Shown: piece after piece, positions 1 to 5,801 of the stretch | Numbering within the stretch: the stretch's first letter is position 1 | Layout: every line of letters starts with the position of its first letter | NCBI GenBank assembly: GCA_023390985.1 | Contig: JAEWBU010000373.1 | Span: 1-10,176, forward strand | Length of the DNA stretch: 10,176 bases | Source: Pseudomonadota bacterium | Lineage (GTDB): Bacteria > Pseudomonadota > Gammaproteobacteria > Burkholderiales > Burkholderiaceae_C | Reading direction: 5' to 3' | Program-made: the position numbers and the translations under genes | Notes under the pieces: model-generated | The model's input: the letters and a program-made list of their open reading frames with translations, nothing else | Databases searched by the model: none | What the model was told of the DNA's origin: nothing

Positions 1-293
1 TCCTGGCCTTCCTTGATCACCTCGTTGATGCGCGCCTGCGAGGGCGACACGCCGGGGGCGAAGTAGGACTTGGAGATCTCCTTGAACGGCAGGAAGCCGT
101 GGCGGTCCTCGCCATAGTCGACGAAGCAGGCTTCCAGGCTGGGCTCGACGCGCGTGACGACGGCCTTGTAGATGTTGCCCTTGCGCTGCTCGCGCCCTTC
201 GATCTCGATTTCGTAGTCGAGGAGCTTCTGTCCGTCGACGATGGCCAGCCGGCGCTCTTCGGCCTGCGTGGCATTGATCAGCATACGCTTCAT
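1..293 (-). CDS. rne: Ribonuclease E, N-terminal part (cut by window start)
   Basis: RNase E is the single-strand endoribonuclease that starts most mRNA decay and processes rRNA and tRNA precursors; it also scaffolds the degradosome. Only the first 97 codons are present, and the gene runs out of the window at base 1. The protein starts MKRMLINATQAEE, followed by LAIVDGQKL, the stretch GNIYKAVVTRVEPSLEA and then FVDYGEDRHGFLP. This is the typical RNase E/G amino terminus leading into the S1 RNA-binding domain. The ATG at 293-291 is preceded by a good ribosome binding site, AAGGTGA (304-298 on this strand), which supports the start. It is divergent from rluC, as in E. coli. RNase E rather than the paralogue RNase G is inferred from this neighbourhood and from the close match of the N-terminus. 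A long leader (294 to about 750) suggests regulation at the mRNA level. Confidence 0.96.
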   Translation of the reverse strand, partial: MKRMLINATQAEERRLAIVDGQKLLDYEIEIEGREQRKGNIYKAVVTRVEPSLEACFVDYGEDRHGFLPFKEISKSYFAPGVSPSQARINEVIKEGQ

Positions 294-750
294 TGCGTCA
301 CCTTCTTGTTCTCTCACGTTCGACCCACAAACGGGTCCACGATGCCTTGGCGGACGCGGGCGAAACGGGAAGCGGAAGGCGGCGCAGGGCGCAGCTGCTG
401 ACGGCCGGGAGGCTAAGTCAGCAGTCGCAAGGGCGGCGCGTGGAGGAGGGCGAGACGGGAGGCGGGGCGCAGGGACGCAGGCAGGATGGCCTGCAGCGCG
501 CGCGGCCGGGGCCGGGGCGGGCCATAGCCGAAGTCGGCAGGCATCAGCCACCGCCAGCAGGCCAGGAGAAGCGCCATCAGCACAGGAGACTCGCTTGTCC
601 GCCGCCAGCCTCGTTATGGCGCTGGCGGCTTGTATTCCGGTTCAGGGTTTCGTGATCGCGTCGAAGCGTTGGCATCGACCTGCCAGCGTCACCAGTGCAG
701 GGGCGGGACTAAACTCCAGCCAAATCAAACACTTACGGCGAAACGCTAGT
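294..750 (-). promoter_or_regulatory. Long 5' leader of rne mRNA with three stem-loops
   Basis: No convincing gene lies in this 455-base gap; the ORFs that cross it look like random GC-rich frames. If transcription starts about 7 bases after the TATAAT box at 763-758, the rne mRNA has a leader of roughly 450 nt. Read in the rne direction it contains three perfect inverted repeats. The first is a 9-bp stem, 629-621 with 609-601, with an 11-nt loop. The second is an 8-bp stem, 424-417 with 402-395, with a 14-nt loop. The third is a 5-bp stem, 337-333 with 326-322, with a 6-nt loop, ending 17 bases before the ribosome binding site at 304-298. In E. coli the rne leader is also long and structured, and lets RNase E degrade its own message. 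A similar role here is an inference; the stems could partly be chance in GC-rich DNA. Confidence 0.55.
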
Positions 751-1750
751 GAAACGGATTATAGGGGGCGCCACGCCCCCCGCCAAAGCGGCCGTGAAAA
801 TCGTGCGGGTCGGTGACGAGTTCGCCGGCCAGCGCCTCGACAACTTCCTGTTGCGCGAGCTCAAGGGCGTCCCCAAGACCCATGTCTACCGGATCATCCG
901 CAGCGGCGAGGTGCGGCTGAACAAGGGCCGCGCGGCCGCGGACACGCGGGTCGAGGCGGGCGACGAGGTTCGGGTGCCGCCGGTGCGGCTGCCCGAACGG
1001 GTGGTGGACGCGTCGGCGCGGCCGGCGCCCGCGCGCGAGTTCCCGGTCCTGCTGGAGGACGACCATGTGCTGGCCATCGACAAGCCCGCCGGCGTGGCGG
1101 TGCACGGCGGCAGCGGCGTGAGCTTCGGCGTCATCGAGCAGCTGCGCCAGGCGCGGCCGGCCGCGAAATTCCTGGAGCTGGTGCACCGGCTGGACCGCGA
1201 GACGTCGGGCGTGCTGCTGGTGGCCAAGCGGCGTTCGGCGCTCACCGGGCTGCAGGACCAGTTCCGCGGCCGCGAGACCGGCAAGACCTACCTGGCGCTG
1301 GTGAGCGGGTCCTGGCCGGCCAACAAGAAGGTGATCGACCTGCCGCTGCACAAGTACCTGCTGGGCGGCGACGACGAGGCCGCCGGCGAGCGCCGCGTGC
1401 GCGTGGTCGGCAAGGACGATCCCGACGGCATGCGCTCGATCACGCTGGTGAAGGTGGCGCGGCGCCTGGGCGGCTTCACGCTGCTGGAGGTGACGATCAA
1501 GACCGGGCGCACGCACCAGATCCGCGTGCACCTGGCCTCGCAGGGCCACTCGATCGTCGGCGACGACAAGTACGGCGATTTCGAGCTGAACAAGTCGCTG
1601 CAGCGCCAGGGCCTCAAGCGCATGTTCCTGCACGCCTGGCGATTACAGTTCCGCCATCCCGCCACCGATGAACCCGTCGCCCTGGAAGCGCCGCTTCCCG
1701 ACGACCTGCGCCAATTCACCGAACGCCATGCCCAGCCCACGACGGTTTGA
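749..1750 (+). CDS. rluC: 23S rRNA pseudouridine synthase RluC
   Basis: RluC converts uridines at positions 955, 2504 and 2580 (E. coli numbering) of 23S rRNA to pseudouridine. The 333-residue product has an N-terminal S4 RNA-binding domain (about residues 28-78, with GQRLDNFLLRELKGVPKTH and GEVRLNKGR). The RluA-family catalytic domain follows, with motif LVHRLDRETSG and catalytic Asp149, GRTHQIRVHL at 253-262 and GDDKYG at 271-276. The E. coli enzyme has its catalytic Asp at about the same place (Asp144). There is no ATG start. The GTG at 749 gives a normal-length protein but has no clear ribosome binding site. Another GTG at 794, just before the conserved KIVRVGDEF segment, is a plausible alternative. 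The 3' end overlaps the next gene by 23 bases, suggesting coupled translation. It is divergent from rne, as in gammaproteobacteria. The function is well supported; the start is uncertain. Confidence 0.93.
   Translation: MKRIIGGATPPAKAAVKIVRVGDEFAGQRLDNFLLRELKGVPKTHVYRIIRSGEVRLNKGRAAADTRVEAGDEVRVPPVRLPERVVDASARPAPAREFPVLLEDDHVLAIDKPAGVAVHGGSGVSFGVIEQLRQARPAAKFLELVHRLDRETSGVLLVAKRRSALTGLQDQFRGRETGKTYLALVSGSWPANKKVIDLPLHKYLLGGDDEAAGERRVRVVGKDDPDGMRSITLVKVARRLGGFTLLEVTIKTGRTHQIRVHLASQGHSIVGDDKYGDFELNKSLQRQGLKRMFLHAWRLQFRHPATDEPVALEAPLPDDLRQFTERHAQPTTV
758..786 (-). promoter_or_regulatory. Predicted sigma70 promoter of rne, inside the rluC 5' end
   Basis: On the minus strand a perfect -10 box TATAAT (763-758) is preceded, after exactly 17 bases, by TTGGCG (786-781), which matches four of six bases of the -35 consensus TTGACA. 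Transcription would start near 750 and run into the rne leader. The promoter overlaps the first codons of rluC (start 749), so the two divergent genes share this DNA. The 17-base spacer is itself a perfect inverted repeat. Confidence 0.6.
764..780. repeat. Perfect 7-bp inverted repeat filling the rne promoter spacer
   Basis: GGGGGCG (764-770), the loop CCA, then CGCCCCC (774-780). The repeat occupies exactly the 17 bases between the predicted -10 and -35 boxes of rne. It also lies in rluC mRNA just after the predicted GTG start. It could act as an operator, as an mRNA hairpin near the rluC start, or have no role. Confidence 0.5.
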
Positions 1751-2390
1751 CCTGATCGCCTTCGACTGGGACGGCACGCTCTACGACTCCACCAGCGTGA
1801 TCGTGCGCTGCATCCAGCGAGCGGTGACGGACGTCGGCGGCGCGAAGCCCACCGACCGCGCCGCCGCTTACGTGATCGGCATGAGCCTGGTGCAGGCGCT
1901 GGCGCGCGCGGCGCCGGACGTGCCGCCGGAAAAGTACCCCGAGCTGACCGAGCGCTACCGCCACCACTACTACCAGCACAAGGACGACCTGAGCCTGTTC
2001 GACGGCACGCTGGCGATGCTGCGCGACCTGCGCGCGCGGCACCACTGGCTGGCCGTGGCCACCGGCAAGTCGCGCCGCGGGCTGGACGAGGTGCTGGCCA
2101 GCCAGGAGCTGCACGGCGTGTTCGACGGCTCGCGCACCTCGGACGAGACCGCCGGCAAGCCGCATCCGCGCATGCTGGAGGAGCTGATGCGCGAGTTCGG
2201 CACCGAGCCCGAGCGCACGCTGATGGTCGGCGACACCACGCACGACCTGCAGATGGCGCTCAACGCCGGCTGCGCGAGCGTGGGCGTGAGCTACGGCGCG
2301 CACGAGCCCGACGAGTTCCACCAGCTCGGCACGCTGTACGTCGCGCATTCGATGCGCGACCTGCACGACTGGCTGCTGGCCAACGCCTGA
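1728..2390 (+). CDS. HAD-superfamily phosphatase (phosphoglycolate phosphatase-like)
   Basis: This 220-residue protein shows all four motifs of haloacid-dehalogenase phosphatases. Motif I is FDWDGTLYDS, with nucleophile Asp13 and acid/base Asp15. Motif II is ATGKS, with Thr112. The motif III lysine is Lys144 in AGKPHP. Motif IV is MVGDTTHDL, with Asp169 and Asp173 binding magnesium. The helical segment between motifs I and II is a type-1 cap, as in Gph-like enzymes, so a small phosphorylated metabolite is the likely substrate. The sequence does not identify which one. The ATG at 1728 is chosen because motif I follows within 12 residues. It lies inside the end of rluC (23-base overlap) with no obvious ribosome binding site, which fits translational coupling. 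A HAD gene beside rluC is also known from Pseudomonas. Confidence 0.9.
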   Translation: MPSPRRFDLIAFDWDGTLYDSTSVIVRCIQRAVTDVGGAKPTDRAAAYVIGMSLVQALARAAPDVPPEKYPELTERYRHHYYQHKDDLSLFDGTLAMLRDLRARHHWLAVATGKSRRGLDEVLASQELHGVFDGSRTSDETAGKPHPRMLEELMREFGTEPERTLMVGDTTHDLQMALNAGCASVGVSYGAHEPDEFHQLGTLYVAHSMRDLHDWLLANA

Positions 2391-2394
2391 GCGC

Positions 2395-2763
2395 ATGGAA
2401 CAGGTCGCGGTCCCGCTCTGCAACAGCCAGGACCTGGTGGACGGCGGCGTCGCCGTCCCGTTCGACGTGGTCTTCGGCGGCCAGACCTGCCGCGCCTTCG
2501 CGGTGCGCTGGAAAGGCGCGGTACACGCCTACCTCAACCGCTGTGCCCACGTGGCCATGGAAATGGACTGGCAGCCCGACCGCTTCTTCGACGACAGCGG
2601 CCAGTGGCTGTTGTGCTCGACGCACGGTGCCGTGTACCGGCCCGACACGGGCGCGTGCGCCGGCGGGCCCTGCCGGGGAGGCCTGGTGCGCATCGCCCTG
2701 AGCGAGCGCGACGGCGTGGTGCACTGGCATACTGACTGGAACCTCCAACCCGTCTCCTTCTGA
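2395..2763 (+). CDS. Small Rieske [2Fe-2S] ferredoxin-like protein
   Basis: A 122-residue soluble protein with one Rieske domain. The cluster ligands are visible as C50-A-H52 (in NRCAHVAMEM) and C74-S-T-H77 (in LLCSTHGAVY), separated by 21 residues. GAVYRPDTGACAGGPCRGG follows and carries two further cysteines (Cys88 and Cys93). Rieske proteins of this size carry electrons, for example to oxygenases, but no reductase or oxygenase gene is nearby, so the partner is unknown. There is no signal peptide or membrane segment, so it should be cytoplasmic. The gene starts 4 bases after the HAD stop and ends 11 bases before the S49 peptidase gene, so it is almost certainly cotranscribed with them. No clear ribosome binding site precedes it. 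The family assignment is firm; the physiological role is not known to me. Confidence 0.9.
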   Translation: MEQVAVPLCNSQDLVDGGVAVPFDVVFGGQTCRAFAVRWKGAVHAYLNRCAHVAMEMDWQPDRFFDDSGQWLLCSTHGAVYRPDTGACAGGPCRGGLVRIALSERDGVVHWHTDWNLQPVSF

Positions 2764-2774
2764 CTCCCGACAAC

Positions 2775-3761
2775 ATGAACGAACCGACCTGGGGCCCGTC
2801 CGACCCCGTGCCTACTCCTGCGCCCTCGAATGCGAAGCCGGGCTGGGAGCGCGAGACCATGGAGCGCCTGGTGTTCGCCACGCTGAACGAGCAGCGCGCG
2901 GCGCGCCGCTGGCGCACGTTCAGGAGCTTCGCCTGGCTGCTGTTCTTCGTCTTCCTGATCTGGGCGCTGGGCTTCCGCGGCGCGCCGAAGGCCGACAAGA
3001 CGCTGCCGCACACCGCGGTGGTGGAGGTCAAGGGCGAGATCGCGTCCGATTCCGATGCCAGCGCCGAATTCGTCGTCGCGGCGATGCGCGCCGCCTTCGA
3101 GGACGCGGGTGCGCAGGGGGTCGTGCTGTTGATCAACTCGCCCGGCGGCAGCCCGGTGCAGGCCGGCATCATCAACGACGAAATGAAGCGCCTGAAGGCC
3201 AAGTACAAGAAGCCGGTGTACGCGGTGGTGGAGGAGTCCTGCGCCTCCGCGGCCTACTACATCGCCGCCGGCGCCGACCAGATCTTCGTGGACAAGGCCA
3301 GCATCGTCGGCAGCATCGGCGTGCTGATGGACGGCTTCGGCTTCACCGGGCTCATGGACAAGCTGGGCGTCGAGCGCCGCCTGATGACCGCCGGCGAGAA
3401 CAAGGGCTTCCTCGACCCGTTCAGCCCGCAGACCGAGCGCCATCGCCAGCACGCCCAGGCCATGCTCGACCAGATCCACAAGCAGTTCATCGAGGTGGTG
3501 AAGGCCGGCCGCGGCAAGCGCCTGAAGGACACGCCGGAACTCTTCACCGGCCTGTTCTGGACCGGCCAGCAGGCGGTCGACATGGGCCTGGCCGACCACA
3601 TGGGCAACCTCGATTTCGTCGCCCGCGAAGTGATCAAGGCCGAGGAGCTGGTGGACTACACCCGCCGCGAGAACGTGGCCGAGCGGCTGGCCAAGAAGTT
3701 CGGCGCCTCCATCGGCGAGGGCGCGATGCGCGCCGTGCGCGTGCTGCCGGCGCTGCGCTAA
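2775..3761 (+). CDS. sppA: S49-family (SppA-type) membrane serine peptidase
   Basis: SppA-type enzymes are membrane-anchored Ser/Lys peptidases that degrade leftover signal peptides and other membrane-associated peptides. The 328-residue product has a Pro-rich N-terminus (1-25), an Arg-rich stretch, and one membrane segment at about 52-67 (FAWLLFFVFLIWALGF). A ClpP-like fold follows, with LLINSPGGSP at 118-127. The likely catalytic pair is Ser158 (in SCASAAYYIA) and Lys210 (in GENKGFLDPF). Their 52-residue spacing equals that of the Ser147/Lys199 pair of Bacillus subtilis SppA. It is the short form with one peptidase domain, unlike the duplicated E. coli enzyme of about 600 residues. The residues after Ser158 are Ala-Ala where many members have Gly-Gly. 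It is the last gene of the rluC operon; its TAA overlaps the stop of the convergent methyltransferase gene, and a terminator follows at 3780-3817. Confidence 0.91.
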   Translation: MNEPTWGPSDPVPTPAPSNAKPGWERETMERLVFATLNEQRAARRWRTFRSFAWLLFFVFLIWALGFRGAPKADKTLPHTAVVEVKGEIASDSDASAEFVVAAMRAAFEDAGAQGVVLLINSPGGSPVQAGIINDEMKRLKAKYKKPVYAVVEESCASAAYYIAAGADQIFVDKASIVGSIGVLMDGFGFTGLMDKLGVERRLMTAGENKGFLDPFSPQTERHRQHAQAMLDQIHKQFIEVVKAGRGKRLKDTPELFTGLFWTGQQAVDMGLADHMGNLDFVAREVIKAEELVDYTRRENVAERLAKKFGASIGEGAMRAVRVLPALR

Positions 3762-4519
3762 GCCCCGATCAGGAAAACGGCGGGCGTGTCCGGCGACGGA
3801 CCGCCCGCTTCCTTTTTCCACTGCGCGATCGTGCGCGAGCGCACCTGGGCCTGCGGCAGCGTGAGGCCGGTGGCGACGGCCAGCCGCGTCGTCGGTTTGA
3901 GCGATTCGAGCAGCGCCTGCCACAAAGCGGCGTTGCGGTACGGCGTCTCGATGAACAGCTGGGTCTGGCCGGTGCGCAGCGCCAGGGCTTCCAGGTCGCG
4001 GATGCGCTGCGTGCGCGGCCCGGCCTGCTGCGGCAGGTAGCCGACGAAAGCGAAGTTCTGGCCGTTCATGCCGCCGGCGGCCAGGGCCAGCAGCAGCGAC
4101 GCGGGGCCGACCAGCGGCACCACGTCCAGGCCGAGGTCGTGCGCGGCGCGCACCACGGACGATCCCGGGTCGGCGATCGCCGGCATGCCGGCTTCGCTCA
4201 CCAGGCCGATGTCGTGGCCTTCGAGCGCCGGCGCGAGCAGCGGCCGCGCGTCGAAGCCGCCGGCGTGGTCGCCCTTCTTGTGCACCTCGCGCGGCAGCTC
4301 CTGCAGCTGGATCTCCTGGATCGGCCTTGCGAGCGGATGGAGTTCGTTGACGCGCTTGAGGTAGGCGCGGGTGGACTTGGCGTTCTCGCAGATCCAGTGC
4401 GACAGCCGCGCGGCCACCTGCAGCGTGCCGGTGGGCATCACTTCGGGCAGCGGCGCCTGCGCGGCGCAGCCGAAGTCCAGCGGCGCGGGAACGAGATGAA
4501 GCCGGCCCGGCGCCGCCAT
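3758..4519 (-). CDS. RsmI-like SAM-dependent methyltransferase (tetrapyrrole methylase family)
   Basis: A 253-residue protein of the tetrapyrrole methylase superfamily, closest by eye to RsmI (16S rRNA C1402 2'-O-methyltransferase). Visible family motifs are LHLVPAPL near the N-terminus, VSEAGMPAIADPGSSVVRAA (about 106-125), VVPLVGPASLLLALAAGGM (about 132-150), FAFVGYLP and LFIETPYR. It differs from true RsmI at the usual EDTR segment, which here reads ICENAKSTRAYLKRVN, and in the first glycine-rich stretch. It may therefore be a paralogue with another substrate, and I give no symbol. The ATG at 4519-4517 shares one base with the maf stop (TGATG), so the two are probably translationally coupled. 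Its TAG (3760-3758) overlaps the stop of the convergent sppA, and its last codons contain that gene's terminator on the other strand. Confidence 0.85.
   Translation of the reverse strand: MAAPGRLHLVPAPLDFGCAAQAPLPEVMPTGTLQVAARLSHWICENAKSTRAYLKRVNELHPLARPIQEIQLQELPREVHKKGDHAGGFDARPLLAPALEGHDIGLVSEAGMPAIADPGSSVVRAAHDLGLDVVPLVGPASLLLALAAGGMNGQNFAFVGYLPQQAGPRTQRIRDLEALALRTGQTQLFIETPYRNAALWQALLESLKPTTRLAVATGLTLPQAQVRSRTIAQWKKEAGGPSPDTPAVFLIGA
3780..3817 (+). terminator. Intrinsic terminator of the rluC-sppA operon, inside a convergent gene
   Basis: The hairpin starts 19 bases after the sppA stop. GCGGGCG (3780-3786) pairs with CGCCCGC (3802-3808). After a single bulged T (3787), GTCCG (3788-3792) pairs with CGGAC (3797-3801), closed by a GCGA loop of the stable GNRA type. 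The 12-bp stem is followed by TTCCTTTTT (3809-3817). The whole element lies within the last codons of the leftward methyltransferase gene. On the other strand only four T follow the stem, so it looks directed mainly at rightward transcripts. Confidence 0.8.
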
Positions 4520-5097
4520 CAGGGCACCTGCAGGCCGGCGGCGCGCAGCATGCGGCAGGTGCGGATCAGCGGCAGGCCGACCAGCGCCGTCGCGTCGTCG
4601 CTGTGGATCGCCTCCAGCAACGCGATGCCCAGGCCCTCGCTCTTGGCGCTGCCGGCGCAGTCGTACGGCTGCTCGGCGAGCAGGTAGCGCTCGATCTCCT
4701 CGTCGGCGAGGCGGCGGAATTCCACGCGCACCGGCGCGAGGTCTTCGACCACGAAGCGGCGGGATTGGCAGACGACGGCGACGGCGGTCTGGAAGATGAC
4801 GGTGCGGCCGCTCATGCGCCGCAGCTGCGCGGTGGCGCGGGGATGGTCGCCGGGCTTGCCCAGGGGTTCGCCGTCCAGGTCGGCCACCTGGTCGGAGCCG
4901 ATCACCACCGCGTCGGGATGCCGCCGGGCGACGTCTTTCGCCTTGGCCAGGGCCAGTCGGCGGGCCAGGACCGCGGGCGATTCGCCGGCTTGCGGCGTCT
5001 CGTCCACTTGCGGAGCGACCACGTCGAAGGACAGGCCGAGGCGGCCCAGCAGTTCGCGGCGATAGCGGGAAGCGGAGCCGAGGATGAGGGTTTGCAC
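4519..5097 (-). CDS. yceF: Maf-family nucleotide pyrophosphatase, YceF type (7-methyl-GTP)
   Basis: Maf proteins hydrolyse non-canonical nucleoside triphosphates to the monophosphate and pyrophosphate; the YceF branch acts on 7-methyl-GTP. The 192-residue product begins MQTLILGSASRYRRELL, the nucleotide-binding SxSxxR motif. It continues with APQVDETP, VVIGSDQVADLDGEPLGKP (with likely catalytic Asp69), PYDCAGSAKSEGLG and ALVGLPLI. All of these match the YceF pattern rather than the dTTP/UTP-specific branch. The start is the GTG at 5097-5095, because the SxSxxR motif must sit at the N-terminus; a frame open for another 510 bases upstream is not part of the gene. No strong ribosome binding site is seen. 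It is 27 bases from the divergent yceD start and is the first gene of a two-gene unit with the methyltransferase. As in E. coli, it lies opposite to yceD. Confidence 0.93.
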   Translation of the reverse strand: MQTLILGSASRYRRELLGRLGLSFDVVAPQVDETPQAGESPAVLARRLALAKAKDVARRHPDAVVIGSDQVADLDGEPLGKPGDHPRATAQLRRMSGRTVIFQTAVAVVCQSRRFVVEDLAPVRVEFRRLADEEIERYLLAEQPYDCAGSAKSEGLGIALLEAIHSDDATALVGLPLIRTCRMLRAAGLQVP

Positions 5098-5124
5098 GGG
5101 GGCGATTCTCTTACACTGGCCCGG

Positions 5125-5667
5125 ATGAAAAGGCAGTTCAACGCGCAGCGGCTCGAGGTCCAGGCGTTCGCTGAAGATGCGGCTCAGCTCTCGGGCCAGG
5201 GCCGGGTGGGCGACTTTGCGCGCCTGTCCGAGGAAGCCGGCGGCCGCGGCGGCGAGCGCCCCGTGAACTGGAGCGCGCAGGGCGAATTGATCAACCCGCG
5301 CCATGTCCAGCCCGAGGTCTGGCTGCACCTCAGCGCCTCGACGGTGCTGCCGCTGACCTGTCAGCGCTGCCTGGAGCCGGTGGACGTGCCGCTGGCGGTG
5401 GACCGCTCGTTCCGCTTCGTCGCCGACGAATCCACCGCCACCGCCCAGGACGAGGAAACCGAGGAGGACCTGTTGGCGATCAGCCGGGCCTTTGACCTGC
5501 TGGGGCTGGTCGAGGACGAGCTGCTGATGGAAGTGCCGGTGGTGCCGCGCCACGAGGTCTGTCCGAAGCCGGTGGCGTTGTCGGTCGAGGACCCGGATTT
5601 CGAGCAAGCCGAGCCGGCCGAGAACCCCTTTGCCGCCCTCAAGGTGCTCAAGGGCGGCAAGGGCTGA
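5125..5667 (+). CDS. yceD: DUF177/YceD family protein
   Basis: A 180-residue protein of the DUF177 (YceD) family, found upstream of rpmF in most bacteria. In plants and some bacteria, family members are implicated in 23S rRNA maturation; the precise activity is not settled. Visible hallmarks are LPLTCQRCLEPVDVPL with a Cys79-x-x-Cys82 pair, an acidic stretch (about 109-115), a later VCPKP (Cys146) and the typical end ENPFAALKVLKGGKG. The ATG at 5125 is chosen because the family pattern begins right after it. No ribosome binding site is visible, and a TACACT box lies only 7 bases before the ATG. The coding region ends 134 bases before rpmF, and the rpmF promoter starts just after its stop. Family assignment is firm. 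Confidence 0.9.
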   Translation: MKRQFNAQRLEVQAFAEDAAQLSGQGRVGDFARLSEEAGGRGGERPVNWSAQGELINPRHVQPEVWLHLSASTVLPLTCQRCLEPVDVPLAVDRSFRFVADESTATAQDEETEEDLLAISRAFDLLGLVEDELLMEVPVVPRHEVCPKPVALSVEDPDFEQAEPAENPFAALKVLKGGKG

Positions 5668-5677
5668 CGCGGTGGGC

Positions 5678-5683
5678 TATAAT
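5678..5683 (+). promoter_or_regulatory. -10 box of a predicted rpmF promoter
   Basis: A perfect TATAAT lies 10 bases after the yceD stop, in the context GGGCTATAATGGCGGG. No good -35 box is found 16-18 bases upstream, where the sequence is part of the yceD 3' end. Transcription would start near 5690, leaving an rpmF leader of about 110 nt. That leader includes the short inverted repeat GATCA-GCT-TGATC (5706-5718). Confidence 0.5.
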
Positions 5684-5801
5684 GGCGGGCTTCGCGCCGG
5701 CAGCCGATCAGCTTGATCCCAGGTCGCTCGCGCAACCCCACCCACCGATCAACCGCGCTTCGCGCCCGCCGCGCAGCTGCTCATTAGCCCAGGAGCCCGA
5801 A

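Noticed and set aside
670..685. TGGCA-N6-TGCCA repeat resembling a sigma54 promoter or regulator site
   Set aside because: GG and GC are nine rather than ten bases apart, and the second half does not match the -12 element; likely chance.
241..748. Rightward open frames in the rne-rluC gap
   Set aside because: They overlap rne and the leader, have no ribosome binding site, and encode Arg/Gly/Ala-rich low-complexity sequence.
746..1633. A 295-residue open frame on the minus strand opposite rluC
   Set aside because: It mirrors rluC codons in GC-rich DNA, has low-complexity His/Arg/Ala/Gln composition and no recognisable domain.
3720..3734. Inverted repeat GGCGCG-ATG-CGCGCC as a terminator for the leftward yceF-methyltransferase unit
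   Set aside because: It has no T tract on either strand and lies inside sppA codons; such short GC stems are expected by chance here.
2529..3923. A 464-residue open frame on the minus strand opposite the Rieske and S49 genes
   Set aside because: It lies across two well-supported genes and has antisense-type composition rich in His, Ala, Arg and Leu, with no domain.
4603..5124. Upstream extension of the yceD frame
   Set aside because: It is antisense to yceF; the family pattern and normal length begin at the ATG at 5125.
5098..5607. Upstream extension of the yceF frame
   Set aside because: It lies antisense to yceD, and the Maf SxSxxR motif has to be N-terminal; GTG at 5097 gives the normal family length.
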